Positions 11,016 to 23,042 of a stretch of DNA of 64,000 nt are shown here, piece by piece. A program made the position numbers and the translations under genes. Below the pieces are notes generated by a model. That model did no database searches. It was not told the DNA's origin and worked only from the letters and a program-made list of their open reading frames with translations. The DNA comes from Immersiella caudata (taxonomy: Eukaryota > Ascomycota > Sordariomycetes > Sordariales > Lasiosphaeriaceae), in contig JAULSU010000003.1 of assembly GCA_030512335.1 (NCBI GenBank), positions 3,038,001 to 3,102,000 on the forward strand. Reading direction: 5' to 3'. The stretch's first letter is position 1; the number at the start of each line of letters is the position of its first letter.

Positions 11016-13821
11016 ATGGAGGCTAGAGCCCTGGTTAGTATCCACGCCCTGCCCTGCTTTGGGCGTTTTTCAAGCCGAGTACGATGGCAAGGGGATTCCC
11101 TCTGACCGCTATCACCAGGAACATGAGCGCCGTCTGGCACGGTCTCAAGGGGCAGAGGCCCTGCAGCATGCTATCGCCGCCGCCGATCTGTACATGCAGG
11201 CAGCCCAGAGGGCCACCACAACCGCAGAGCGCGTTCGACTTACCCGCAAGTGCAGCGAGATTTTGGCTCTGGGGGAACGGCTGAAGGCTAATGCAAAGGC
11301 CGCGGCCGCTGCCTCCCGACCCCCGGTGCCCGAGTCGACCCGGCCCCTGACGACCTCTGAAAAGACCATCATCCTTAGGGCCTCCCGCTTGCACGGGAAC
11401 GTATTCCCACCATGGGATTCAGCCCCTGATCCGGCTGCATTCGATGCTGGCCCTAACGGAGCCGCCTATGTGTGCGTCGGGACGATTATCGCACTGTTAT
11501 CAGTCACCAGTTGATGCTAACCCCTTTTTCTTGGCCAAAGTGACCCCTCGCCATTCTCGCTTTCGGTCGAGCAACAGGCCATATTTGCTGGATGGCAACG
11601 CCCCGCTGAGATTCCGTCCATATCAGAGGGCGGAGACCCCATGGCTACCGCCGCCGAAATCGACCTGGCCCAGGATTTGGCAACGGACTGTTCGGTCGTT
11701 GCAAGCCTATGCGCTGCTGTCCGACACTTCCGTCGCACGGAGGGCTCGGTGAGAGCAGAACACATGCTTCGTAGACGCAGTATCGTTACTGACTGGCTCT
11801 GGTGGTAGCTGCTTCCATCTTTGATGCACCCGTTTGACCACGAGACCATAAGGCCCGCTGTGTCAAAAAATGGCAAGTATGTTTTTCGAATGTACTTCAA
11901 CGGGAGTTGGCGTCGCGTTGTCATAGATGACCGCCTGCCAGCTTCTTCAACTGACCGCACGCTCTATGTCGTTGATCGGCGCAACCCGCGGCTCATCTGG
12001 CCTGCCCTGATCGAAAAGGCGTATCTGAAGATCCGAGGCGGCTATGACTTCCCAGGCAGCAACTCTGGCACAGATTTGTACGCTCTCACCGGATGGGTGC
12101 CTGAGCAAATATTTCTTCAAAGGTGGCATCCAACACTTCAGAGGCTGCATGTGACTACCGACTAACAGAACGGCAGCGACGACATCGAGCTTGATGAAAC
12201 TTGGGAGAGGATTGAAAAAGCTTATAATGAAGGGAACGCCATTGTCACCCTCGGGACTGGTAATATGTCACCCGAGGAGGAAGAGGCGCTCGGTCTTGTC
12301 AGGGAACACGACTATGCAGTTCTGGATTTGAAAAGAGATGCTCACAACCGTCTCTTCCTCATCAAAAACCCATGGTGCGACAGTCTCGTCTGGACCGGTG
12401 TCGGCTCGTCGGCAAGTCTCAACGTCGACACGACGGCGTCTCCGTACCAAGATATGACCAATATGTTTTGGATGTCATTCGAAGACGTCCTCCAGCACTT
12501 CGACTCGCTCTACGTGAACTGGAACCCAGCAATCTTCACACACCGCCAAGATCACCATTTCACATGGGAGATACCCGACAAGACGGAAGAGCTTATTTTC
12601 ACTCACAATCCCCAATACAGTGTTTTGTCGGTCTCTGGAAGCACTGTATGGGTTCTTCTCAGCCGCCACTGGCAAGACGGCGAGTTGGGGATCTTGAGGG
12701 AGCGCAAGGCGGAGAGGGACCATCACGATGGCTCCCTGGCCAGCGTTTCCAAGCAGCTTGGGTTTATGGCACTTTCGCTGTTCGCAAGTACTCCGCCAGG
12801 AACTCGCATCCCCCTGACCGAGGGCCATCGCTGTCTACATCAGGGCCCTTACGTAGATAGTCCCAACACCCTTTTGCGATATGAACCAGCACCAAACAAG
12901 GCTCAAACCCTTGTGGTCTCGCAAAGCGAGCTTCCCCTACCCAAATACTCCTTCACTCTCTCCTTTTTCTCGAACGAACCACTCGTCGTCTCCCCCGCCG
13001 CCGATGCACTCCCCCACAACGCCACCGTCCACGGAGCCTGGACCCGACGTACCGCGGGCGGTAGCGCAGCCTACGCAAGCTATCTCTCAAACCCTCAGTT
13101 TGCACTCACACTCTCCAGTGCAACCCGCCTCACCCTCGTCCTCGGAACCGACACTCCCGACCTCCCCGTCCACGTGGCCGTTCTCTACTCCTCGGGCGGT
13201 CAACGCGTTACCACGGTGGCTGGCCGTGATATTCTCGGTGCCAGCACCGAGTACCAACGCGGCCGCACCTTCGCCTCCATCGCACACGTTGACCCTGGCA
13301 CTTACACCGTTGTCGTCAGCACCTTCGAGCCCGGCCAAACAGGTCGTTTCTCCTTACGGATCAACGCCGCAGTCCCGGTTGAGCTCAAGCACATTTACGC
13401 CGACGCCGCCGGCAGACTGCGCACACCCATGCCCGCGCCTGCTCTATTCAGCGATGGTGAGGAAAGATTACGCAGTCGCATAGGCGTAGGCCGTCTCACA
13501 AGGGCAAGCATTCTCGCGCAGTTAGATCCTAACCGTGGAGGCAGTAATACCGCCAACCCAGCGATAAAAGTAGCATTAGAGCTGGGTACGGGACCCCACA
13601 GGACGACGCTTGCTGTAACAGGGGAAGGCGAATTCGCGGACGCATCACGGGGACTGAGAACGGAGGAGATCGACCTCGATCCCGAAGTGGCAAGGAGCCA
13701 GGGGGGGCTGTGGGTGGTGGTGGAGCAGATAGGAAGTCTGAGGACGAGGCAGGGGGTGCAAGTTGAGGTGCTCAGTGACGGGGTTGTACGGTTGGGGGCG
13801 TGGGAGAATGCCGACGATTAG
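11016..13821 (+). CDS. palB: Calpain-like cysteine protease PalB/Rim13 (ambient pH signalling)
   Basis: Exons 11016-11033, 11119-11471, 11541-11748, 11809-12122 and 12177-13821 give 845 residues. The first coding exon is 18 nt (MEARAL); a CTCTGAC branch site and CAG acceptor lead into EHERRLARSQGAEALQHA, the start of the MIT domain (about residues 1-90). The calpain catalytic set is complete: Cys174 in ATDCSVVASL, His342 in REHDYAVLDL and Asn362 in LIKNPW. A C-terminal beta-rich region follows (about 390-845). In the known pathway PalB is recruited to ESCRT-III through its MIT domain and triggers cleavage of the transcription factor PacC/Rim101 at alkaline pH. Introns are 85, 69, 60 and 54 nt. 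The downstream C2H2 gene converges on it and is not PacC. Confidence 0.92.
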
Positions 13822-14660
13822 GATAGAGGAGTGAAGCGGAGCGTCATGCCTTTTTCCTGTCTGGAACTAGCAGTAGTCTCCATATCTTTGAGCAAATGGC
13901 TATTAGCGCTTTTCAGTATCCTGCGGGGACTATGGCTGGACTAATAGCGGAATAATCTTTCTCGGCTGCTCCATCTCACACCATCCAATGCGTAATCAGG
14001 TGTCAAGGCCAACGCGGGCCGGGATCAATAGATATTGCATCTACCTATTCCCAACACAGCTCTTTTCGCCTGAAATCTGCCATTCCTCGCATTCCATAAC
14101 AGTGTTTTTTCACCATACGACGTCGACAGGGGATTCGCATCCGCAAAAGAAAACCGAAGTGTCCAGTTCCGCCGTTCCCCTCTCCTCTCCAGCCGTCCGA
14201 CATGCCAGTGGGGTAGGTCTTCCATATCCGTTCCCTAATAAACAAGTGCCTAATCCGTCGACTCCTTCCAAAAGCTGCAAACCAGCCTGTTGATGTGATG
14301 GCAGTTGCCGGTTCGCCAGAAAAACCCGAAAGGTTTGTACCACACCGGTAGAATCTTGCTGCTTCCAAGAAAATTCGACCAAAGAAAAACGAGGTGGTAT
14401 ATGAACGCCTCGACGCCTCCATGCTGCGCGATACAAGTCAAATAAACGCCATAACAAAAGCCGAAACTGTCGAGCCTCGGTCGAGATACCAACAAACAGC
14501 TAAACGTGCCACGCTCCCTAGTGTCAACGAGAAACGAAAGGACGCCATATGTACAGCGGAAAGATGTTGTTGGAGGAGCAGAATTGTCCCCTGTGATGCT
14601 CACCCGGAGACGCCCAAATATATGCACGGGACCAGATGAAGGCCGCTGGGCATCACGTCA
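13822..14660. other. Convergent intergenic region between palB and the C2H2 gene
   Basis: About 840 bases between two converging stops, holding both 3' flanks. The open frames here are short and unrecognised. Confidence 0.5.
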
Positions 14661-16375
14661 TCAGCCTTGTATGCCTCTTCGCCTCCGACCTTTATTCGGT
14701 CCGTCGGGCCGCTGCGCCAGGACATCCCGCAGCATGGGATCGTCCTTGTCTTTGTCGACGTGATGGACCCTTACATGTCTACAGGCCTAATTAGTACCTG
14801 CGCACAAAAAATAGAAGTGGCGCGTGCTTGAACGTACCTTTGCAGGTTGTCTGGCCGGGGGTATTTGTGTTCTCGATCTGGACAAAATGGGCAGACGTAG
14901 CCGGGAGAGTCGTGGACCAAACCGTGCCTAATCATTTCGTTCTTGCGCTTGAACCCCTTGCCACCCTCGCTTCGCGAACAACCCTTTACTGGGCAGTAAT
15001 GGGGTCTCGCAGATGAGTGGACGTTCGCGTGTGAATTTAAAAGATATTGTGTTTGAAAGGGGGCGGCGGTACAGCCTTGAAACTTGCACACGTATACCGC
15101 AGATGGGATAGTGATACCATCGATGCTCATCTTTTCAGTGATCGATGTAGCGGGCGTCGAGCCCGATTGCTCAGAGCCTGGGGTCACGGTCGCGCTGCTG
15201 GCGTAGTCGTGCGGCGGCCGATGAACCCCGTAACCTTGAGCATAATAGCTTGGAGTGTAGGGGTGATTGGGGGACAAAGGATCTCGCCGGAAGGTTTCGG
15301 CCGGAGATATTGGAGGTGAGCCATGGTGTATGGATGGCAGCCGCGGGAGGTTAGCAGGAGGAGAATGCGGAAAGCCGTGGTGTGGGTTTCGTAACCTTTC
15401 CTTCTCCGCAACATGGTTGTTGGTCAACTGGTTGATGTCCCCAAAGTGAGCTCGAATAGAGGGCAAATGTGTCTGTCCATTGCTCTCAGACCTTGGGGAG
15501 TTCATCTGGATCGGAGGTAAACCTTCGCCGAGGCTTGTTGGTGGTGGCAGGGCGCTGGGTGGTGGCAGGGCGCTGGGTGGCGACATGGCGTCCATTACTG
15601 GCGCCAATGGAACGGATCCCGTTTCGCGAGGTGAATAAAGACTCCTGGGGCTATACGGAGAGGGTACGCCAGGTTGTATAGGTCGCTCTTCCTTGCCATG
15701 CTCTCCTCGTCGTATTGCTATGGGGTGGGACAAGGGAGTTGGAACTCGCCTCTCCTTTGCAACATCATTTTCACTAACCGGAGGGGTTGGTCCAGCGTCA
15801 ACGACAGGGCCCGGTTGTGCGTCTGGTATCGCAAATGCCAACGCGCCGGCTGCGAGAGACTTGAGGTCGAAGGCACCCATATCACCCGCGTCTGGAGGGC
15901 TCACAGCCATGTTCTTAGCACTCGCCTTCCCGCTAGGCGTCCTGGCTCGCCCGTCCCAACCAGCCCCCCCGCCGCTGTGGTGACTAAGATGAGCGACGGA
16001 ACCCTCACCCGATGAGTCGGATGACTCCGAGATTGCCGGGTCGTCCTCGTCGTCGGTGTCGAACGGTAGTGCTTGGCGGCCGGCTTGGAAGGCGATATAC
16101 GGGTGTCTGCCTCCGTCGAGAGCGCCGACCAAGACGGCATCGCCCTGACTTGGCTGCGCCTTCATTCGACGATTAGATTTCGGCGACGTCGCAGGACTAG
16201 AATCTGAATCTGAACTGACTGTTGGAAATGGAATTGTAGTTGGAGGCGGCGACAGTCGTAGCGTGACACGAGTAGGCTTCATGAGCGGGCTGTTCTTTGG
16301 TAGTACGTCGTCATCCGGATCGTAAAGATCGCTACCCTGGGCGTGAGCAAGATGTGAAGAGTCCGCCGTACTCAT
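14661..16375 (-). CDS. C2H2 zinc-finger protein, probable transcription factor
   Basis: Exons 16375-14838 and 14778-14661 (59-nt intron) give 551 residues. Three C-terminal fingers follow a long disordered Ser/Pro-rich region. Finger 1 is VCKFQGC...HANVH, finger 2 is YCPVKGC...HGLVH and finger 3 is VCPFCPDREHKYPRPDNLQR joined by the splice to HVRVHH. Splicing is needed to complete the last His pair; read-through would break the finger. The tail is basic (NKGRRRRGIQG). A six-residue repeat SALPPP is tandemly duplicated near 15540-15580. The upstream frame starts at GTG, so the first ATG (16375, MSTADSSHLAH) is used. It resembles uncharacterised ascomycete C2H2 regulators; I cannot assign targets. 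The very long upstream intergenic region suits a regulated gene. Confidence 0.82.
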
Positions 16376-19300
16376 ATTTCGCGTGTGCTCGGTGCTCTTA
16401 CTCACGAATGAGGTCGTGTGCTATCCGCTCGCCATCGATAGCTGGGCCCGTTATAGAGTGTCGAAAGGCTAGATCCCCCAGCACCGTGCTGTTCCCGATT
16501 GCTTTCCCCCGTGCAGCAGCGACGGTAGTTGACGACGCCTTTCCTGATCTTGGGCTCAAACTCTTTCCCTTGGCGTCTCCTCCTATATCCTTCCTCTTGT
16601 TGGCGACAGGTCAGCAGGGTGGCGGATTGCGCGCAGTTGTTCCCATGCGCGAGCAGACCGCAGCGTACGGGGGTGGGCATTTAAGAGCCGCACAACGCAG
16701 CCAAGGATGGCAACGAGGCCCGGCGGGGACGACCCGGGGCAGGCTGCTGCTAAAAAGGGCTGCAGCGACACGGCGCACGCGGCGCTGGAAGAAAGAAGGG
16801 CGGGAGGGTTCTCGTGACCGGTTGATTGAGCGGGGATCGTAAATTGCGATCAAGGTGGTCTGGGTTAAGAGAAAGAGGGGGCTTGGTCCTCTGTCTGGCG
16901 AGTGTGCGGCTCAAGGCTGTGACGGCTGTGGATGGGTATTCGGGACCAAAGGCAAAAAGGTGGGTTGGCTCGAGAAGGGTCCGGGATGGGGAAGAAGAGT
17001 AGTACTGTCCGTGACTTTGGGTAGGGTGACGATGACAATGTAGAGAAGACAGGGTAGCTGACCAGGGTCGGGGACTCGCAGGCAACGAGACAGAATTTCT
17101 CTCACAACGTTTCCGACTGGTCTGACGTCCGTCGTCTGTCTGTCGCTGGGCGGTCGGTCGAGGGCCGATCGATCGTTCTGACACTCGTTGGTGGGAGGCT
17201 CGGAGGCAGCGAGGGAAAGGTTTAGACTTCGGAGGCTCGCTTTAAGCCGCACTCCAATGGCGGCCTGCACACACAAGGGCACCTGAGCCGGGGAAGTTAA
17301 TGCGTCGACCTTGACGGCTAAGAGTGGAGGCGAGCGAGGCGCGGGCGGGGGTGGCAGGGGCCTGAGCTGGGCCACGCAGCTAACACGCGCAGCGGGAGCC
17401 CTGAGGTTTCTTTGCTGACCACCGAAAAACAAAAGACGCCAGGGGTCAGTCAGACCGGAAGCTCTCCTGTCTCCGTCGATGTGAGACGGACCGCGTAAGA
17501 CAGAAGATGGTTGATGACAGTAGACGACTTGGGGCGGCGGGGAGAGAGAGAGAGAAAGACATGCAGGAAGGAGTAACTAGCGGCTGGAAGAGGGCGTGGA
17601 ATGCGCGCTCCTGCTGATCGGCTACGAGGTCGGGCGCTGCCCGAGAGACTGGTTGAGGCTCAAGTGATCAGGCATACGCTGCACGGCAGACTAGCGGCAG
17701 GTTTGTCGTGCGCTGGCAGGCTCGTGGGCGGTCGCTTTTCGTACAGCGTTTGTGCGGTAAAAAAAAAAAAAAAAGAAGAAAAAACAAAGACCGAGGATAG
17801 GCCTCGTGCGGACCGCAAGAGCCCTTTGCGGCGTCGTTTCGAAATGCCTGTGATGTTGGTGGTTAGGAAACCATCGTGGATATGGTGAGTGACAGACTGC
17901 GACGACACGGTAGGCGGTGGGGCAGTCGTGCCCACTTGGTGAGGCGGCGACTTTGACCGCCCTGGGCACTGGGCTGCGGAGCTCGCAATTGGGTGGAGCA
18001 AGAGGGACTGGAGTGGTTCCCGCGAACGTCACGGGAAAGTACGACCGCACTGCCCCCTTCCCTGTTCGCTCGCCTGCTCCACAGGGCACCCCCAGCCTCA
18101 GTTGAGCTGGCTCCCCATTCCCCAGAACCCGCTTCGGCTCGACGAGGATTCAAGTTCACAGTTAATCCTTCAAGGATGGAGGTGCTGTCTCGGGCTGAGG
18201 GAACGCAGCACAACGGCCGCGACGGTATTCACAACGTTGCTCACGTTTCTGCAGTGCGCACTGTACGGCTGGCGAGCGCAATAGGCCCTCCAGCACGTCC
18301 CAGCGACGGGAGACGGGAGGACGGGCCCCCTCGAGCAACGGGCAAAGGTTCCAAGCTCTCGATTAGCGACCGTGGAGCTCGTGCCACCAACCACCTCATC
18401 TACTTTCACTTCCCCTCCCTGTTTGTCCAAATGGGAGCTTCCGCTCTTTCGTTGATCTCCTGCGCCGTCTGCAGGCGACCTTCGCCCCCATCCACTCTCT
18501 GGACCCTCTCCTCAGCACACGCGTCCAGCATTTGATGGACCAGGAAAGTGGTCTTCGACCCCCGCTATCCGCCCTTATCCCCTCCTGTAATTGCTTGGCG
18601 GATTTCCCGGTGGTCGCAATTGTGAGTACCTCCCCCCTTTCCATCCCCCCAACCGTCTTCGGCTTCCCTGTTTGTCCCCAGGGTCCCCACGGCAGCGCCC
18701 AACTGTTCCACCATGATCATCGCCGCGTCCAAGACACCCCGTGGGCAGCTCCCCATTCACGTCGCAGTCGCACTTGGGTTGGATAACGCGGTGGGCGCCC
18801 ACGGCCTCCCCTCAAATTTCCTAGCCAGCAGCAGGAAGCCGGCAGCTAAAGGGGTCCAGGGACAGCGTGCAAGGGGCTTGACAGTGGTGGCCACGCCGGG
18901 ATCGTTGCGCGACATTTCATTCCCAACGTTCTGTGGTCCCGAGTGTGGAGGGGAGCCGAGCAGGGAAAGCTTTCTGGAAACGAAGAGCCGACCAACCACA
19001 AAGTGCCGCGGGGCGTTGGCTGGGCCCAGGACTCCAGGAGAGCCGCCCTTCCCTGGCTGGCTGCAACTCAGCCTCATTCCGTCGATAGCGCGCCATATTA
19101 ACGGGTCAGGCCGTCTGCGTAATTCTTCACTCTGGGGTTTGGTGGGGCTGGAGAACTTCGGGCCCTCATCCATCGCATCCATCGTTTCACGAAACATAAT
19201 GCTCACCGCAATTCGACAGGATAGGATCTGCGCCTGTTTCGACCCGCGTACCCTAGGCGGTCCTATTGTGCCGGATGCCCCTTGTCGACGCTCAATGCGC

Positions 19301-21459
19301 GCGGCGGTGGAAGGCGAGGATACCTAAGGCGAGGCGGGGGTCAGGTCGGCGGTGGTCCTGAGTGGGTACGTGCTGGTTTCCTTTCCCTTAAAATTGCAGC
19401 GTGAAGCCCTGGTCATGCGCCTCACACCGTTACAGACAAGTGTGGCCTTGAGGAACCCTATCAGAGAGCATCCACGGCATCGTCCCACTCTGCAAAGACG
19501 GCACGGCGTCGCGTTCTCGCAGAGTCGCAGAGATCATTCAACGCATGCATAGACGGCGATCGACAGCCAGTAGCGTCGAGCGGCCAGTTGGCTCGTCCTG
19601 GCGTGGGAAGGGCCGCAACGCGTGGGAGGCCGCTCGTTGACCTCCTGCTTGGCTCCTCGCTGCCGCCCACCCCATCTCACTCAGGCTCACGCACTGTTGC
19701 GGCATCTGAGTGGCTCCCTTCCGACTTGCCCTAGTGCGGGGACTTGGCAACGAAGGTGCGGCGGTGAGGCTCGGTCGGCCGCACGCTCGCAGCTTCGATT
19801 GCAAATAACGCCCTCCTCTCACCAGCAGCGACCAAGCAGGGGGGACTCACCTGATCACCTCATTGACTCGACAACGCTGGTTGGGTGCCGATGCAGCAAC
19901 CCAAAGAGGTCGACTTTAACCGGACCCGGACACTAACATCGTCCCCACGGCAATCGGGGAGCCGCACTCCCGCCGTCGCATCCAGGTTGTGTCTGAGCAA
20001 GAGACGCCCTTTCGCAATCAAGGCCCTCTTTCCCATACCAACCCCGCTCTCATCTGCCTCATAGGTAAAGAGGGGGGAAACTTATCCGACTCTGGGTTCC
20101 TGGATGTCATCCGGGCTTGCCGTCGGATAGCTCTGCGGTCCCAGACGCCCTTTGCCTTCGCTTCCCCGCAATACTGGCTTTAGAACCGAGGTAATGCCCA
20201 ACCATTCGAGTAGGGAGGAATACCTGGACGCGCCGCTTCGCCAACCCATGAAGTGGGACGAAAAGAGAAGGTAGGTGTGTCTCAGCCATGAGACCAATGC
20301 CAGAACCTCGACATGGCCGCGGCACATGAGGCACATTTATCAATACAACCCACACCGCCAAGTCATCGTTCGCATCACACTATAGACACACAAGGTCTCA
20401 GTCAGGGAAGTCCCCGGCCGAATTTCTTCTCATCCGGTCCGCTTCGAGAGTTGTCTTATCTGCTCCCATCAGATCAGATATCACCTCAGCTTCTTGGAGA
20501 TCACGATGGCTCGATATATTCTGGAACAGTCTGATTTTCATACGCCGCACGTTACGCCACCCGAACACAAGAGAGCCACCCTGGCTCCTGTTCTTGAAGT
20601 GTGCTTTACCCGGCAGCGTACGAGCTTGACTGATAACAACACGCGAGGGTCTCAGCGACGAATAATTGCAAACAGACCAACAACCAGGTTGGCGGCATGC
20701 TGGTCCCTCCACAGGGGTGAACATGTGCTACCATAGGCTCTTCATCCTTTTTTTTTCTTTTTCTCAAAGGCTAGGTGCAGTGTAGACCAGAGACGAATCG
20801 GTGTCAAGTGGGTGATATCTGGTGTGAGAACCACCAGCCCCTATTCCGGCTGTCTAATAGGCACGTCTACCGATTCCAGCGAATCCCATACCCGAGGCAG
20901 TTTTGTCGTAGTTCAGCTCCCGATGTCCTGGGACGGGCTGAGTGTTGTGTTTCCAACGGTTTTTGCAATGGGTCTTGGTTCCGGCAGATATGAGCTGTCA
21001 TTTTTCTCGGGAGGTTTTGTTTCCACTGGTTCGTCTAAGCACCTAGCTTAGGTAGCTCGGACGCACCTTGTCGGCACCCCTGGACCAACTCGTGCAATGT
21101 ACACACTACCCGCTACAAACAAACCTGCTCTGCAATCTACTACTTTAAACACTCCGCTTGCCAACTGAGGAGTTATACCCAGGTAGGTAGGTCGATAAGT
21201 TAGCTACGTATGGGCGATGGGGTAGGCGTGTCCACCCCTCTTCTGCAAGCGTCCGAAATCGCAGCTACCTACGTAATATTTCGGTCATGTCACAAGTCTG
21301 CAGGTTATCGGGCCGTACGTGGTTTTGTTGGCTATTCCGAGTGTGCCGGTGATTAAATGTTGAAGACTGTATTTCAACACTACCTGAACACATACCTCCC
21401 GACTTGGTTGGTTCAGAGGTAGTTTACCTGGATTCATCATTTCGATAGGCATCGCAACC
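16376..21459. other. Five-kilobase gene-free region between the C2H2 gene and ADH
   Basis: The longest gap in the window. It holds GC-rich sequence with a GA-rich stretch near 17545, an A-tract with As at about 17759-17774, and a pyrimidine tract at about 20748-20766. Many frames are open, up to 204 codons at 18713-19327 on the plus strand, but none shows conserved motifs or a plausible exon chain. It may contain long leaders or non-coding transcripts; I see no tRNA. Confidence 0.5.
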
Positions 21460-23025
21460 ATGGCCATGCCAAAGACGATGAAGGCTGTTGTTTTTGAGGG
21501 GCCGTATAAAGTGTCTGTCCAAGACCGACCTGTTCCGCATGTGCAGGATCCTAAAGATGTCATCGTCAAGGTTGAGACGACGGCTCTGTGTGGCTCGTAC
21601 GTATTTCCTACCCTGAATCACTGGGATGGGCATGGTGTCACTGACTTCACCCAGGGAACTGCACGCATACCGAGGTATTCAAAAGTCAGAGACCGGGTTC
21701 ATCATGGGCCACGAGTTCGTCGGAACTGTAGTTGAAGCTGGCAGCGAAGTGAAGGACATCAAGATTGGCGATAAAGTTGTTGCACCATTCACCTCGTCAT
21801 GGTGAGTGCAAATTAGAGTGTTTTTCTTCCTGTTTTGTCCTTTGTCTGTTGTCTCAGGAGCGAAAACTACCTCTCGGCTCCCGAGACAACAGAAAATTTC
21901 CCAAAAAGGAGATAATGAGCTGATATTTACCACAGGTATGTAGTCTTGGTCTAATTTCTCCTTCCGCATGACCTAACATGACCCCTGACCAGCATGGACT
22001 GCTTCTATTGCAAGAATGGCTTCTCCGCTCGCTGCGAGCGCTCCCTCTTGTTCGGTTCGCCGAGTCTGGATGGTGGCCAGGCTGAGTTTGTGAGAGTTCC
22101 GCATGCTGATGGGACTTTGAGTGGGTCTCCCCTTTCCGCCGTATGGCTCCTGATGTGGCTATTCATGGCTTTGTTGGATGTCTTGAGCGTTGCGTGAGCG
22201 CGCCTGAGACATGGTGTTGCCTAGAAAACACCTTTAAGAGGAATAACTGACGGGCATTTACCACAGTGAGAGCCCCTGCTGAGGTCGACCAGCGCGTCCT
22301 TGTTCTGACCGCTGACATCTTCCCAACTGGCTGGTTCGGCGCTAGAAACGCATTCAACGCTTTGCAGCCCCAACCCGCGACCGAGGCCGTTGTTGTGGTA
22401 GTTGGCTGTGGGCCGGTAGGACTCTGCGCCATCATTTCTGCCTTGGAGCACAAGCCGAAACACCTCTTCGCCGTGGATAGTGTGGATTCTCGCCTTGAGC
22501 TGGCGCGAAAATTGGGGGCGGAGCCGCTTAACTTTCTCCAAGGAAAGGAGGCCATGCTAAATAGGATAAAGGAGGTGACGGGTGGGCGTGGCGCTGACGC
22601 TGTTGTTGAAGTTGTTGGATTAAGTCCGGCATTGAGGACAGCCTTCGATCTTCTGAGGCCGTTCGGTGCAATCAGCTCTATCGGTGTCCACAACGCAGAG
22701 GTGAGAATCCAGCTTTCGGACGTCCTGACAACCTGGCTAATCAAAACTCCCGCGAGATCCCTTGGGATGGTGACGAGGCATACGGCAAGAACTTGAAGCT
22801 TCAGATGGGCCGTTGCCCGGTTCGCTCCATTGCCCCGGAGGCCCTCAAGGTGCTGGTGAAGAACCAACAAAAGCTCGAGTACGATGCCCAGGACATTTGA
22901 CAGCTAGAGCCCTACTAACTTATCACAGCTTTATGTTCGATAAGCTGATGCCTCTGGTGGACGCGGTGGAGGGCTATGACCTCTTTGACAAGATGAAGGT
23001 GCAGAAAGTCATCTTCACGCCATGA
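21460..23025 (+). CDS. Zinc-dependent alcohol dehydrogenase (MDR superfamily)
   Basis: Exons 21460-21596, 21655-21801, 21993-22120, 22267-22700, 22757-22878 and 22929-23025 give 354 residues. The catalytic-zinc region (TALCGSELH, GHEFVG), the structural-zinc motif CMDCFYCKNGFSARC (C-x2-C-x2-C-x7-C) and the nucleotide-binding VVVGCGPVGLCA motif are intact. The C-terminus YDLFDKMKVQKVIF is typical of this fungal class, which oxidises or reduces an unidentified alcohol/aldehyde with NAD(P). No targeting signal is seen, so a cytosolic site is likely. Introns 2 (191 nt) and 3 (146 nt) are unusually long and contain hairpins (see findings); the others are 50-58 nt. The acceptor of intron 4 (CGCGAG) is weak but keeps the conserved NAEIPWDGDEAYGKN. 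The stop is 17 bases from the convergent Sen15 stop. Confidence 0.88.
21845..21893 (+). repeat. Inverted repeat inside ADH intron 2
   Basis: Arms 21845-21861 (TCTGTTGTCTCAGGAGC) and 21877-21893 pair at 16 of 17 positions around a 15-base loop, within the 191-nt intron 21802-21992. Confidence 0.9.
22178..22212 (+). repeat. Weaker hairpin inside ADH intron 3
   Basis: Arms ATGTCTTGAGCG (22178-22189) and CGCCTGAGACAT (22201-22212) form nine Watson-Crick pairs, two G-U pairs and one mismatch in RNA, around an 11-base loop. Confidence 0.6.
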
Positions 23026-23042
23026 GACAAGGGCAAAGTAGC

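Noticed and set aside
14661..16375. PacC, target of the neighbouring PalB
   Set aside because: PacC has its fingers in the N-terminal half with a different sequence. Here three fingers are at the C-terminus, so the neighbourhood with palB is probably chance.
18713..19327. 204-codon plus frame in the 5-kb gap
   Set aside because: It has no recognisable domain and neighbours of similar size occur in several frames, as expected for GC-rich non-coding DNA.
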